The translations under genes and the position numbers were made by a program. Source: Spirosoma fluviale (GTDB lineage Bacteria; Bacteroidota; Bacteroidia; Cytophagales; Flexibacteraceae). From it: a DNA stretch of 35,106 bases. Each line of letters opens with the position of its first letter. Position 1 is the stretch's first letter. Where the stretch lies: the NCBI GenBank assembly GCA_945883425.1, contig CAMCXM010000019.1:1-35106 (forward strand), read 5' to 3'. The notes beneath the pieces were generated by a model. It did no database searches. It was not told the origin of the DNA and saw only the letters and a list, made by a program, of their open reading frames with translations. Positions 24,053-33,467 of the stretch are shown piece by piece.

Positions 24053-26442
24053 AGCACCGATTCCTTCTGCTCCTGATTCTGATTGCCGGAACAACCTTAT
24101 CCGGTTTCGCCCAGATACCGATCGGTTCCTGGAGAATGCATCTTCCATACAACAATGCAATCGGACTGGCCCGGATGGGATCCAAAATATACACGAGTAC
24201 CACCTCCGGAATTTTCATTTATGATACAGATGATCAGTCCATTGTGGTTCTCAATAAAATTAACGGACTCAGCGATATTGGCATTACCGCCATGGCCAAA
24301 CACCCGACCCAGGACGTGATCATGGTGGGCTATGAAAACGGCAACCTCGATCTGCTGATGAATGGCAACCTGACCAATCTTCCGGATATCATCAACAGCA
24401 ACATCATCGGTTCCAGACGGATCAACAAAATCAAATTTTCAGGAAGCTTTGCCTACCTGGCCACCGATTTCGGGATGGTGGTGTACAATTATAAAAAGAA
24501 AGAAATTAAGGAAAGCAACCTGCTCATGGGTCCAGGTGGATTGACCGCCATGGGTGTGATCGACTGCGCCAAACTGAACGATACCATTTATGCCCTGACA
24601 AAAACCGATGGACTCAAATCCATCCGGGTGAAACAGGATTTTAAGAATACTCTGCTTTGGAAAAAATATACGGATGCCGATGGACTACCAGCTGCCAATA
24701 ACATTTATCAAACCATCGACTCGCTGAACAATACCATCCTTATTACCACAGCCAATGGAATGCATCCTAAAGTTGGCATCCGATTTGATCGCCGCCTCAT
24801 ATTGGGAACAATCGTACGAAATGTACGGGCAACCAACAACCGGTATCTGCTTTGCGCCGAAAACACAGTTCTGGGTACAGATCTGGATGCGGACTCCATC
24901 CTTGATACATTAGATAAGGAGTATTACAAAAAACTATCCCGTCCTTCGGATGTGATCTTTGATGCGGACGGAACCAAGTGGGTGGCTGATCTTGACAACG
25001 GTCTTCTCAAAATCACACCCACCGATACCATCCAGATTCTGCCCAACGGGCCATTGTTCAATGGATCTTTTGCGCTTCATGCCTACAAAAATGAAGTGGC
25101 ACTAATGGCAGGTGGGTACATCTATCCTACTGCTGGAAACGACACCAAAAACCAGTCTGGATTCGCCATTTTTTCTGACAACAACTGGTCGACCTACAAC
25201 CGGGCTACCACCAATCAGAAAATGCCGGTTTCGAAAGACATCAGCCGGGCCTTTTTCAATCCATTTGACCAGAACCTTTATCTGGCATCTTTTGGTCTTG
25301 GCATCGTGGTGAAGAATGAAAACAATTATTCTTTGCTCAACGACAAAAACACAGACGGCGGCTTATGCAATGTGTATTACCAGAACGATTGTGTCTGGGA
25401 TATTTCCGATTCACTGGCCGGTGGTGCCAAGGACGGAGTCCGGATTTCGTCGGCCATTGTAGACAAACTCGGCGAATTGTGGGTAACAAATTTTGAAGCG
25501 CCCAACGGAGCTGTCCGGAAACGAAATGGTTCTGATAACTCCTGGACTCCATTTGTACTTCCTTACACCAACGGTGGATTTGCTCTTGATCTGGTGGCCG
25601 ATCAAAGTAATTTTAAATGGGTTCGAATGGCACCCGGCCGCCAGAATGGAAATGCCGGGATCTGGGTCCTCAATTCCGATGGTTCCAAGAAAGTAGCCCT
25701 CAACAGCCAGAGCAACCAGGGCGGACTTCCCAGCAACGATGTATTTGATATCAAAGAAGATAAAAACGGTTACATCTGGGTGGGCACATCCAAAGGCCTG
25801 GCGGTTTACTATAATCCGTACAATGCATTTTTTACCGGAGGAATCACCGCGTCACTGCCCATCTTTCCACCCGAAGCCGGAAGGCCGGTTCTGGAAAATG
25901 ATGTGGTCACTGCCATCGAAGTCGACGGTGCCAACCGGAAATGGGTTGGGACACAAAACAACGGAATCTGGTTGTTCAATGCCGATATCACCAAAGTAAT
26001 TGCTCAGTTCAATGTGAACAACAGTCCTCTGATTTCGAACTTTATCTACGACATCGCCATCCAGAAATCAACCGGTGAGGTTTTTATTGCGACCGACAAA
26101 GGACTGATTTCTTACCAAAGCGACGCCAGTGAAAACGTGGATAATTTTGGACGAAGCACCGGTGACCAGTGCGATGATTCAAAAATTGAGGTGTTTCCAA
26201 ATCCGGTGAAAAAAGGATATGACGGAACCATCGCCGTGCGTGGACTGGCCAGCAATTCGGAAGTGAAGTTTGTAACGGCTTCCGGAAAACTGGTATACAA
26301 AACCACCGCCAAAGGAGGCACTGCCACCTGGAACGGAAAAACCTACGATGGCGAACAAGCTCATCCCGGAATTTACCTTGTGTTGAGTTCTACGGAAGAC
26401 GGAAAAGCCAACTGTGTTTCCAAAATTGCCATTCTGAATTAG
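24049..26442 (+). CDS. porZ: PorZ-like T9SS protein, two-component-regulator-type beta-propeller
   Basis: From ATG 24049 the 797-residue protein has a clean signal peptide ([21 protein letters not shown], cleaved near AQ), then [20 protein letters not shown] and [16 protein letters not shown], the start of the PorZ N-terminal propeller. Repeated blades with [49 protein letters not shown] and [17 protein letters not shown] give two seven-bladed-type propellers. The C-terminal [20 protein letters not shown] to [10 protein letters not shown] is a T9SS sorting-type domain. PorZ in Porphyromonas is an outer-membrane surface component of the T9SS attachment complex that handles A-LPS. Starting further upstream at 23914 would overlap tdk deeply without a signal peptide. 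The ATGA overlap with tdk suggests translational coupling. Confidence 0.88.
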   Translation: MKHRFLLLLILIAGTTLSGFAQIPIGSWRMHLPYNNAIGLARMGSKIYTSTTSGIFIYDTDDQSIVVLNKINGLSDIGITAMAKHPTQDVIMVGYENGNLDLLMNGNLTNLPDIINSNIIGSRRINKIKFSGSFAYLATDFGMVVYNYKKKEIKESNLLMGPGGLTAMGVIDCAKLNDTIYALTKTDGLKSIRVKQDFKNTLLWKKYTDADGLPAANNIYQTIDSLNNTILITTANGMHPKVGIRFDRRLILGTIVRNVRATNNRYLLCAENTVLGTDLDADSILDTLDKEYYKKLSRPSDVIFDADGTKWVADLDNGLLKITPTDTIQILPNGPLFNGSFALHAYKNEVALMAGGYIYPTAGNDTKNQSGFAIFSDNNWSTYNRATTNQKMPVSKDISRAFFNPFDQNLYLASFGLGIVVKNENNYSLLNDKNTDGGLCNVYYQNDCVWDISDSLAGGAKDGVRISSAIVDKLGELWVTNFEAPNGAVRKRNGSDNSWTPFVLPYTNGGFALDLVADQSNFKWVRMAPGRQNGNAGIWVLNSDGSKKVALNSQSNQGGLPSNDVFDIKEDKNGYIWVGTSKGLAVYYNPYNAFFTGGITASLPIFPPEAGRPVLENDVVTAIEVDGANRKWVGTQNNGIWLFNADITKVIAQFNVNNSPLISNFIYDIAIQKSTGEVFIATDKGLISYQSDASENVDNFGRSTGDQCDDSKIEVFPNPVKKGYDGTIAVRGLASNSEVKFVTASGKLVYKTTAKGGTATWNGKTYDGEQAHPGIYLVLSSTEDGKANCVSKIAILN

Positions 26443-26481
26443 ACCCCAGATTTTTCTGACACTATTTTTTGCACCAAAACA

Positions 26482-29067
26482 TTGAATTACAAACCAACTC
26501 TGCTCTCATTCCTTTCCGGAATTTTCCTGATTCTGTCCGTCCTTCCGTCGTGCCGGAAAAAGTCGAATCCTACCCCACAACTCGCATCCGGGAAAGCCTT
26601 TGTGGTTCCTTCCGATTCGGTAGTAGAGGTGTTTAAATCAAAACCCATTCCACCCTGGGCGCCGAAGAAATTCAGCTACAAACCGTCGGCCGAACGCTTA
26701 TGGGATCTGATCCATACCCGTCTGGATGTGGCTTTTGACTGGGAAAAACAACAGATGCCCGCTACGGCATTTCTCACACTTACACCGTATTTCTATCCAC
26801 AGAAAAATTTGATTCTTGATGCCAAAGGATTTGACATATGGAAGATTACTGTCACCAAAAAGAACAAACCACTTGAGATAAAACATGATTACGACGGACA
26901 GAAACTGGGCATCTGGTTTACCCAACCACAGTCCAAAGGTGAAACGGTGGTCGTAAAAATCGAATACACCGCCAAGCCAAACGAACTTCCCGAAGGAGGG
27001 AGTGCCGCGATTACCAAAGACAAAGGCCTGTTCTTTATCAATGCCGACGGAAAAGATCCCCTCCTGCCCAAACAGATCTGGACGCAGGGAGAACCGCAAT
27101 CGGCCTCCTGCTGGTTCCCGACCATCGACAACCCCAATGAACGTTGCACACAGGAAATGAACATTACGGTGGATGATCGTTATAAGACTCTTTCAAACGG
27201 AACATTGCTGAAGTCGCGAAAAGAAGGGAAAGGGATGCGTACCGATATCTGGGAAATGAAATTACCCCATGCCCCATATCTTTTCATGATGGCCGTTGGC
27301 GAATACTCGGTGGTGGATGATGCAGCGGGTTCCATTCCGCTGCATTATTGGGTAGAACCGAAATACCAGCCGGTGGCAAAGAAAATTTTTGGCCGGACAC
27401 CTGCCATGATTTCCTATTTCTCCCGGAAACTGGGTTACAATTTCCCATGGCCAAAATACGATCAGATCGTCGTGCGTGAATTCGTTTCCGGTGCGATGGA
27501 AAATACATCGGCTTCGGTTTTTATGGAAGCCCTTCAAAGTTCCCCCAAAGAACTGGTTGATCGTGACTGGGACGACATCATTGCCCATGAACTGTTTCAC
27601 CAATGGTTTGGTGATCTGGTGACACTCGAAAGTTGGGCCAACCTGCCACTGAACGAATCGTTTGCCAACTACAGTCAGTACCTCTGGGATGAACACCGCC
27701 ACGGAACCGATGAAGCCGATATGAACGCCTTCAAGGAAAAACAACAGTATTTTTATGAAGCGTCCCGCAAACGGGAACCCATGATCCGGTATTACCATGA
27801 CAAACCAGACGACATGTTCGACAGCCACTCCTATGCCAAGGGCGGCCGTATTCTGCACATGTTGAGGAAGGAACTGGGCGATGAAGCTTTTTTTGGAGGA
27901 TTGAAATTGTATCTGAATGAACATGCCTTCCAATCCGTAGAAATCCATGATTTGCGGATGGCATTTGAGAAAGTTTCCGGACGTGACCTGCAGTGGTTTT
28001 TCAACCAGTGGTTTATGTCGGCCGGGCATCCAGAGCTGGTGGTGAAAATTCAAAATGAGGAAAACGACCTCACATTGTACACAAAGCAGCTACAGGATAC
28101 GGCTTATTTTCCGGTGTACGAACTTCACGTGCCGGTGGAAATCTGGACCGATTCCGGTTCTGAAACTCATGTTCTCAACATTAATTCGCTGAGCGATACC
28201 TTCCGTATTCCGATTTCGGAGACACCCAAAATGGTGTTGTGGGATGCCGATGCTTCGTTGCTGGCTTTTACCGAAATCAGCACCAGTCGCAGCCAGTGGA
28301 TTACCCAATACCATCTGGCCAGAAAGGCAGTACACCGGTTTGAGGCACTGAGCCACCTGAAAGCCGAGTTTCCGGATTATAAAGATGCCAAGGCAGTTTT
28401 TGAGGAAGCCATTCAGGATCCGTTCTGGGGAATTCGTCAGCTGGCACTGGAAGCAATGCTTGATCTGGACAGCATCACACAGAAACGAAATCTGCCGGCC
28501 ATCATCGCATTGGCCTCATCTGATCCGAAGCCATTTGTGCGATCGCAAGCAATAAAATTGCTGGCAAGCCACCGTTTTGAAGGAAAACAAGCATTGCTAG
28601 AAAAAGCCATGATAGATTCCTCCATTTCAGTTTCGACACAGGGTTACAAGGTTTATCTGAAAGAAGATTATCCGGATGCACCAGCCAAAATAGCAGCTCT
28701 TCAAACATCTGAAGATCTCAATTATTCTGGTGTATTGTCGGATTACTATTCCTCCCGTCCGGGCCAGACTTCTTTTGACTGGTATATCTCCACACTGAGA
28801 AAGCCGGGAAATCCAGATAACTACGAACTGATTCAGGGATTTGGTTCCATGTTGAAACAACTGAACGATTCAGCGTTGGTGAAAAAGGGAATCGAGCAAT
28901 TGTATTCTATGGGAATAGAAGGTAAGAAGGCGGAAATGGTGATCGGAAGTTTTCAGGTTCTCAAAATTTTCCAGACATGGCCAGATGTTCGGCAGAAACG
29001 ATTGAAGATTTTGGAAGCGCACCAAAATGCAGATTTTGTGGAAGTTCTGGAATATCTGAAGGATTGA
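26482..29067 (+). CDS. M1-family aminopeptidase lipoprotein
   Basis: This 861-residue gluzincin aminopeptidase starts at TTG 26482; no ATG precedes the signal. The N-terminus has a lipoprotein signal (SVLPSC, Cys24). Key M1 motifs are the exopeptidase segment SGAMEN, the zinc site HELFH (His369, Glu370, His373), 18 residues, then Glu392 in LPLNESFA, and the following SYAKGGRILHMLRKELGD. C-terminal HEAT-like helices (about 590-861) complete the fold. It should cleave N-terminal residues from peptides at the cell envelope. It starts 39 bp after porZ on the same strand, and cyanophycinase follows 46 bp later, so a peptide-recycling operon is possible. All catalytic residues are present. Confidence 0.94.
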   Translation: MNYKPTLLSFLSGIFLILSVLPSCRKKSNPTPQLASGKAFVVPSDSVVEVFKSKPIPPWAPKKFSYKPSAERLWDLIHTRLDVAFDWEKQQMPATAFLTLTPYFYPQKNLILDAKGFDIWKITVTKKNKPLEIKHDYDGQKLGIWFTQPQSKGETVVVKIEYTAKPNELPEGGSAAITKDKGLFFINADGKDPLLPKQIWTQGEPQSASCWFPTIDNPNERCTQEMNITVDDRYKTLSNGTLLKSRKEGKGMRTDIWEMKLPHAPYLFMMAVGEYSVVDDAAGSIPLHYWVEPKYQPVAKKIFGRTPAMISYFSRKLGYNFPWPKYDQIVVREFVSGAMENTSASVFMEALQSSPKELVDRDWDDIIAHELFHQWFGDLVTLESWANLPLNESFANYSQYLWDEHRHGTDEADMNAFKEKQQYFYEASRKREPMIRYYHDKPDDMFDSHSYAKGGRILHMLRKELGDEAFFGGLKLYLNEHAFQSVEIHDLRMAFEKVSGRDLQWFFNQWFMSAGHPELVVKIQNEENDLTLYTKQLQDTAYFPVYELHVPVEIWTDSGSETHVLNINSLSDTFRIPISETPKMVLWDADASLLAFTEISTSRSQWITQYHLARKAVHRFEALSHLKAEFPDYKDAKAVFEEAIQDPFWGIRQLALEAMLDLDSITQKRNLPAIIALASSDPKPFVRSQAIKLLASHRFEGKQALLEKAMIDSSISVSTQGYKVYLKEDYPDAPAKIAALQTSEDLNYSGVLSDYYSSRPGQTSFDWYISTLRKPGNPDNYELIQGFGSMLKQLNDSALVKKGIEQLYSMGIEGKKAEMVIGSFQVLKIFQTWPDVRQKRLKILEAHQNADFVEVLEYLKD

Positions 29068-29113
29068 ATGCAGTAGAATCAGAAAATTCCCTTCTTTTTT
29101 ACATCCCCAACTT

Positions 29114-29971
29114 ATGATACCAAAAGGAAAACTGATCGCCATTGGTGGCAATGTGGACAAAGGCACGGATCCGGAAGGTGCGATCTCGTTCAACTCCCTC
29201 AATTTCTTTGAGTTTGGCATACTTCAACGCATTCTATCGGAATGCAGGGGAAAGAATTCGAAAATTGAAGTTGTGACCACCGCTTCTATGATTCCGGCAG
29301 AAGTAGGTGAAGGATACCTCGAAGCATTCGGGCGACTGGGCTGCACCAATGTAAATCTAATGCATGTGCGAAACCGACAGGACACCCAGAATCCAGATTA
29401 TCTAAAGCGGATTGAGCAGTGCGACGGTGTCATGTTTACAGGTGGAAATCAATTGCGGCTCAGCACCATCTGGGGAGGAACCAGTCTGTTTTCTATTTTG
29501 AGAGAACGCTATCTGAAAGATAATTTCATGATTGCCGGAACGAGTGCGGGTGCCATGGCGATGAGCAATACCATGATTTACGAAGGCGACAGTGCCGATG
29601 CGCTGCTGAAAGGGAAAGTGAAAATCACTACCGGATTGGCTTTGATCAACAATGTAATCATCGATACCCATTTCGATAAACGAGGACGGTTTGGAAGACT
29701 GGCACAGGCAGTGGCATCCAATCCCGGTTGCATTGGGCTCGGACTGGGAGAAGACACAGGCGTTCTGATCAACTCAGGCAATTTTATGGAGACGATTGGT
29801 TCAGGCATGGTACTGGTTTTCGACGGACACCACATTCAGCACAACACCATCGCCGATCTTCCCGAAGGCTTCCCGATTTCAATTGAACACATGGTGGTGC
29901 ATGTGATGGCGAAAGGATACGGCTACGATGTGGCCAACCGTAAATTCCTGGCGCAGACCGAAGTATTTTAA
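29114..29971 (+). CDS. cphB: Cyanophycinase-like S51 peptidase
   Basis: The 285-residue protein matches cyanophycinase: GKLIAIGGNVDKG at the N-terminus, VVTTASMIPAEVGEGY, GVMFTGGNQLRL, the nucleophile elbow AGTSAGAMAM (Ser144), DTHFDKRGRFGRLAQAV, and LGEDTGVLI. Cyanophycinase hydrolyses the Asp-Arg polymer cyanophycin to beta-Asp-Arg dipeptides. The cyanophycin synthetase and isoaspartyl dipeptidase that complete the pathway are not in this window, so it may act on a polymer made elsewhere or taken from outside. There is no signal peptide, so it is cytoplasmic. It follows the M1 peptidase by 46 bp on the same strand. Confidence 0.9.
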   Translation: MIPKGKLIAIGGNVDKGTDPEGAISFNSLNFFEFGILQRILSECRGKNSKIEVVTTASMIPAEVGEGYLEAFGRLGCTNVNLMHVRNRQDTQNPDYLKRIEQCDGVMFTGGNQLRLSTIWGGTSLFSILRERYLKDNFMIAGTSAGAMAMSNTMIYEGDSADALLKGKVKITTGLALINNVIIDTHFDKRGRFGRLAQAVASNPGCIGLGLGEDTGVLINSGNFMETIGSGMVLVFDGHHIQHNTIADLPEGFPISIEHMVVHVMAKGYGYDVANRKFLAQTEVF

Positions 29972-30036
29972 ATTTTTGAAGCGAATAATCCCATTACCAG
30001 AGATTCAGAAACTGCGGGAAGGGGGCAGGAAAAAAT

Positions 30037-30249
30037 GTGTTTATAGATGGCGGCGCTTTTGTAGAACAGGCATTGCTGAAAGAAAATCTGCTGGATGAAA
30101 TCATCATTTCCATCATACCGGTTTTGCTGGGTGATGGAATTTCTCTTTTTGGAAATGAAAACCTGGGCCTGAATCTTCAATTGCTGGAAACCAAATCATT
30201 TGAAAAAGGATTGGTGCAGCTGCATTACCGGGTTAGTCAGAAATTGTGA
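30037..30249 (+). pseudogene. 3' fragment of a RibD/DHFR-like reductase gene
   Basis: Seventy codons read FIDGGAFVEQALLKENLLDE, IIISIIPVLLGDGISLFGNE and end FEKGLVQLHYRV. This is the C-terminal third of the RibD-C/dihydrofolate-reductase-like family (usual GGxxxxxxLxxxLvDExxxxixPvlLGxGxxLF). The similarity starts just upstream at AGKN (about 30025) and then stops. The N-terminal two-thirds with the NADPH-binding strand are missing, and only 65 bp separate it from the cyanophycinase stop. The only start is GTG. It is most likely a deletion remnant next to the SRAP gene. Confidence 0.75.
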
Positions 30250-30294
30250 TTCTGATCCGGGAAAGGAAGTTCATATTTGATTTTTGATTCCATT

Positions 30295-31038
30295 ATGTGC
30301 GGACGATTTGCTCAGATCCGGCATTCCGAAAAATATGCCAAACGCTTTGGACTGAAAGCATCCGACAACCTCGATCTGGATGTGATTCCGGCCAATTACA
30401 ACACCGATATCGGCAACCCGGCTTTGATTGCCGGACAGGATCAGGTGTTGACGAAATCGACCTTTGGTTTTTCACCAGGTTGGTCCGACAAGCAGATGTA
30501 TCTGTTCAACGCCCGTTCGGAAGGCGACTTCAACCCGGCAAACGACAGCCAATATGCCGGGCCAATGGGGATTTTTGACAAGCCCTCGTTTCGTCAGGCG
30601 ATGAAAACGCAACGGGCCGTTGTTCCGGTCGATTATTTTCTGGAAGGTCCCGAAAAAGAGAAATTGAAGAAGCCGTTTCTGATTCACCGGAAAGACGAGG
30701 AACCGTTTCTGATCGCCGGAATCTGGAGCCTTTGGGAAGATAAAATGAATGGGGTAAAGAAACACACGTTTTCCATTCTCACAACTGCCCAAAACGAACT
30801 ACTGGCTAAAGTCGGACACCACAGAAGTCCGTTGGTTCTGCCGGATCATCTGGCGAAAATCTGGCTGGACCCGAAAGCAGGCAGAGATACCTTATCGCAA
30901 CTGATGATTCCGTTTGATGACCATGAATTTGAGGCATACCCCGTCGATCCGAAAGCCGGTAAGCGAAACACAATCGGGAGCCCCAACAACGATCCATCAC
31001 TGATGGTCCCGGTCGGCCCGGCGTTTTCAGTTCATTAA
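30295..31038 (+). CDS. SRAP-domain (HMCES/YedK-like) DNA-repair protein
   Basis: The 247-residue SRAP protein must start at ATG 30295, because the catalytic Cys has to be residue 2 (MCGRFAQ) so that removal of Met exposes it. An earlier in-frame ATG at 30277 would bury it. SRAP proteins form a thiazolidine crosslink with abasic sites in single-stranded DNA and protect them. Other family landmarks are NARSEGDF, CxP-type RAVVPVDYFLEGPE with the conserved Glu, and the active-site GHHRSPLVL (usual HxRMPxIL). Length is normal. It converges with the helicase gene, 85 bp apart, and no SOS-type operator is recognised. Confidence 0.93.
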   Translation: MCGRFAQIRHSEKYAKRFGLKASDNLDLDVIPANYNTDIGNPALIAGQDQVLTKSTFGFSPGWSDKQMYLFNARSEGDFNPANDSQYAGPMGIFDKPSFRQAMKTQRAVVPVDYFLEGPEKEKLKKPFLIHRKDEEPFLIAGIWSLWEDKMNGVKKHTFSILTTAQNELLAKVGHHRSPLVLPDHLAKIWLDPKAGRDTLSQLMIPFDDHEFEAYPVDPKAGKRNTIGSPNNDPSLMVPVGPAFSVH

Positions 31039-31095
31039 ATGGAGATCAGTTTTCCTGAACTACAACTCTGTTCTTCAGACCATTGTATATCCTCC

Positions 31096-31123
31096 TTTGA
31101 ACTTTGAACTCGTAACTTTGAAC
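31096..31123. repeat. Three copies of TTTGAAC in the convergent gap
   Basis: TTTGAAC occurs at 31096-31102 and 31103-31109 in tandem and again at 31117-31123, between the ends of the SRAP and helicase genes. It looks like a simple intergenic repeat with no clear function. Confidence 0.6.
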
Positions 31124-32434
31124 TCAATGTGAGATCGCAATCTTCACCGCTTTGTTCTTGATCTTTTCAGCCCGGACCCGCTGAACCAGCTCTTCAATCT
31201 TACCTGCTTTTACCGCCGCATAAGCTGAATGATCGAGCACTTCAATCCGACCAAGATCTTCTTTGGCCAGTTTTCCTTTCTGAAGAAACATGCCCACAAT
31301 GTCCATTTTATTGACTTTGTCTTTTCGTCCGCCACCGATGTAGACCGTCCGCCAAACGGCACTTTCCGGCAAATCGAACGATTCCGGAAGGGTGAAAAGT
31401 TCGGGTGTTTCGGGAAGGAACTCCGGCAGATAATCGGTGGCCGATAGAAGTAACCAAGCCGTTCCGTGGGCGTTCATTCGGGCTGTCCGTCCGTTGCGGT
31501 GGGTAAACACTTCCAGTGTGGGTGGCAGCTGGTAGTGAATTACCGCTTCAATTTCCGGAATGTCAAGTCCCCGTGACGCCAGATCGGTGGTAATGAGCGT
31601 GGTGTAGCTTCCGTTCCTGAATTTGATCAGCGCCCGTTCCCGGTCTTCCTGTTCCATACCGCCATGAAAAATTCCGTGAGCCAGCCCCTGTTCGGCAAGT
31701 AACATACTTATGCGTTCGACGGCATCGCGGTGGTTGCAAAATACCAGAGTGGGTTTGTTCTGAAGAAAACAAACCAGCTCCAGGAGCATTTGCAGTTTAT
31801 CGGTATCGGGCGCCCGCAGATAATGCAGTTTGAGATGCATTTCGGTTGGGGCACTGTCGTTGAGAAAATTCAGTTCAGTGAGTTTCGACACCCCCAGGAA
31901 GGACGGAATCTCGTCCATCTTTGTGGCAGATGTAAGAAATCGTTTCTGCAGATGTTCGAGCTGGCCGATGATGTTGGCCATGTCTTCCTGAAATCCGAAC
32001 TCCAGCGATTTATCAAATTCATCCAGCACCAACGAATGGATCGAACCGGCATCAAAGGTCTGATTCCGAAGGTGCCAGGCAATGCGGCCCGGTGTCCCGA
32101 TCAGGACGGCAGGTGGTTCGGTCAAACTGTTCTTTTCCACTTTGGCTGAATGTCCCCCATAAAAACAATTCACTTTAAAACCTGTGCCCATCTGACGAAA
32201 CACCTGTTCGATCTGCAGGGCCAGTTCCCGTGAAGGCACCAGAATCAAGGCCTGCACACCGGTACTTTCCTTTTTGAGAAGCCGGACCAACGGAATGAGA
32301 AATCCCAACGTTTTGCCGGAACCAGTGGGAGAAAGCAAAATGATGTTGGCATTGGAACCGGTCGCATTGAGGACGGCTTCCTGCATAGGATTGAGCGCCT
32401 GGATCTGAAAGTTCTTCAGGATGTTGTCGAGCAT
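31124..32434 (-). CDS. DEAD-box-family RNA helicase with DbpA-type RNA-binding tail
   Basis: The 436-residue protein starts at ATG 32434 (MLDNILKNFQIQALNPMQEA, the Q-motif region); frame extension upstream to 32620 is non-conserved and rejected. Motifs in order are Walker A SPTGSGKT (35-42), PSRELALQ (Ia), GTPGRI (Ib), DEFD instead of DEAD (138-141, motif II), SAT (III), ITTDLASRGLDIPE (V) and HRNGRTAR (312-319; usual HRxGRxGR, motif VI). After the helicase core, WRTVYIGGGRKDKVNKMDIV, then LGRIEVLDHSAYAAV, is a DbpA/CsdA-type RRM, which in DbpA binds 23S rRNA hairpin 92. A role in ribosome assembly is likely but inferred. Confidence 0.92.
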   Translation of the reverse strand: MLDNILKNFQIQALNPMQEAVLNATGSNANIILLSPTGSGKTLGFLIPLVRLLKKESTGVQALILVPSRELALQIEQVFRQMGTGFKVNCFYGGHSAKVEKNSLTEPPAVLIGTPGRIAWHLRNQTFDAGSIHSLVLDEFDKSLEFGFQEDMANIIGQLEHLQKRFLTSATKMDEIPSFLGVSKLTELNFLNDSAPTEMHLKLHYLRAPDTDKLQMLLELVCFLQNKPTLVFCNHRDAVERISMLLAEQGLAHGIFHGGMEQEDRERALIKFRNGSYTTLITTDLASRGLDIPEIEAVIHYQLPPTLEVFTHRNGRTARMNAHGTAWLLLSATDYLPEFLPETPELFTLPESFDLPESAVWRTVYIGGGRKDKVNKMDIVGMFLQKGKLAKEDLGRIEVLDHSAYAAVKAGKIEELVQRVRAEKIKNKAVKIAISH

Positions 32435-32490
32435 TGGCCAAAGGTAGCGGGTTTTCTGCCCGGATCGGTTGCCTTGTTGGATACCGTCCT

Positions 32491-32523
32491 GAAAAACAAA
32501 AGCCACCTCAAATTGAGATGGCT
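32491..32523 (-). terminator. Terminator after the first retropepsin-like gene
   Basis: On the minus strand a 10-bp stem AGCCATCTCA/TGAGGTGGCT (one G-U) with a short loop is followed by TTTTGTTTTT. It lies about 20 bp after the stop at 32545 and upstream of the helicase start. Confidence 0.8.
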
Positions 32524-32544
32524 CACAAACGGACGGTATCGCGT

Positions 32545-32922
32545 TTAGATCAGCTGTAGTTTGGCCACTTTGGGATCCACCACCACCTGGTCTCTGTCGA
32601 AGTCCAGTTTGATGCGCCACTTCTGCAAAGTAGCCGCTCCAATGATGACCTCATCGCTGAGTCCGGGCACCACAAGAAATTCATCTGACAACTGCACATC
32701 ATCCAGATAAAAATCGAGTGTCACTCGGGAATTCACTTCAATGAAATGGTTTTCACTGGCGGTGAGAAGTCTTTTGGACCTATGCAATTTGTTGAAGCTT
32801 GCAATCAGATGGGCCACTTCCGGGTTGATACAGGAAAGATTGGCGCCACTGTCGAACAATGTTTCGAATCGGCCTTCTCCGAGGTCGCCTTCAAACTCTA
32901 CAAGAAATTGTAGAGTGGGCAT
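32545..32922 (-). CDS. Retropepsin-like (clan AA) aspartic protease domain protein
   Basis: The 125-residue single-domain protein has the catalytic motif LFDSGANLSCI (Asp-Ser-Gly-Ala, near residues 23-33) and the later hydrophobic-hydrophobic-Gly motif VIIGAATLQKW. This matches the pepsin-like half-fold of retroviral-type proteases, which work as dimers. No transmembrane segment or signal is present. Bacterial members of this size are common but uncharacterised. It is on the same strand as a second, disrupted protease of the same clan (32985-33433), 62 bp downstream of that gene's original stop, and is followed by its own terminator. Confidence 0.82.
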   Translation of the reverse strand: MPTLQFLVEFEGDLGEGRFETLFDSGANLSCINPEVAHLIASFNKLHRSKRLLTASENHFIEVNSRVTLDFYLDDVQLSDEFLVVPGLSDEVIIGAATLQKWRIKLDFDRDQVVVDPKVAKLQLI

Positions 32923-32984
32923 AGATAATTTAGTTTACACCAAAAGTAAGAAGTTGGTTCTGAAATGAAAACAAGGAATATCCT

Positions 32985-33433
32985 CTATTTCAATTTCAGC
33001 TGTGCAAAATACGGATGGTCCGGATTCACAATCAGTTCGTTGCGAAGCGGGTGAATCAGCACATCTCATGCTAAAGCTTGATTTGCTCCGCTAACATCTC
33101 TTCCAACGGAATGGCACCCAGCAATGGTTCGGCATCTCCTGGAAGCACCATTGCTCTTCCAGACCAATGTCTATTTTTAAAACGAATCTGGATTTGATCC
33201 ACCACAGGACAATCAATAATGCGGTTGTCTGCTGTCTGAGCTTTTTTTGTATCCACAACCGGAAGCTGAAGTTGCTCCTGAATGGATTGGTTGATGCAAA
33301 GCATATACGATCCGGTATCAACCAGAATATTTAAATGAAGTCTTTTTACCTCTTCCGGGTCAATTAAATTTCGTCTGGAGTTCTCAAGTTCCCAGCCATT
33401 GATGATTTCGATTTCTGCGTAGACAAGTCCCAT
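32985..33433 (-). pseudogene. Clan AA aspartic protease gene disrupted by a 29-bp insertion
   Basis: From ATG 33433 the frame reads MGLVYAEIEIINGWELENSR, the catalytic ILVDTGSYMLCINQ, then AMVLPGDAEPLLGAIPLEEM, all matching a conserved Bacteroidota family. It then runs into seven unrelated codons (LAEQIKL) and stops at 33071. Skipping 33066-33094 restores the family's C-terminus in frame, DVLIHPLRNELIVNPDHPYF, then AQLKLK, to a stop at 32985. The 29 bp therefore broke a gene of about 140 codons, leaving a 120-residue product lacking the last strands. The catalytic Asp-Thr-Gly is intact, so partial function is possible. Confidence 0.8.
33066..33094 (-). mobile_element. 29-bp insertion inside the aspartic protease gene
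   Basis: The inserted piece begins TTAGCGGAGC and ends CTTTAGCATGA on the minus strand, with TTAGC present near both ends. It sits between GAGATG and GATGTG, so GATG flanks it directly on each side, which could be a short duplication or a pre-existing GATGGATG. No other copy was noticed in this window. It may be a short interspersed repeat or a slippage product. Confidence 0.45.
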
Positions 33434-33467
33434 AATAGTTTTGTTCTTTTCACAAATATAGAAATAA

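Noticed and set aside
32435-32620. An N-terminal extension of the helicase
   Set aside because: The added residues are Gly/Gln-rich, cross the upstream gene's terminator hairpin and precede the conserved Q-motif region.
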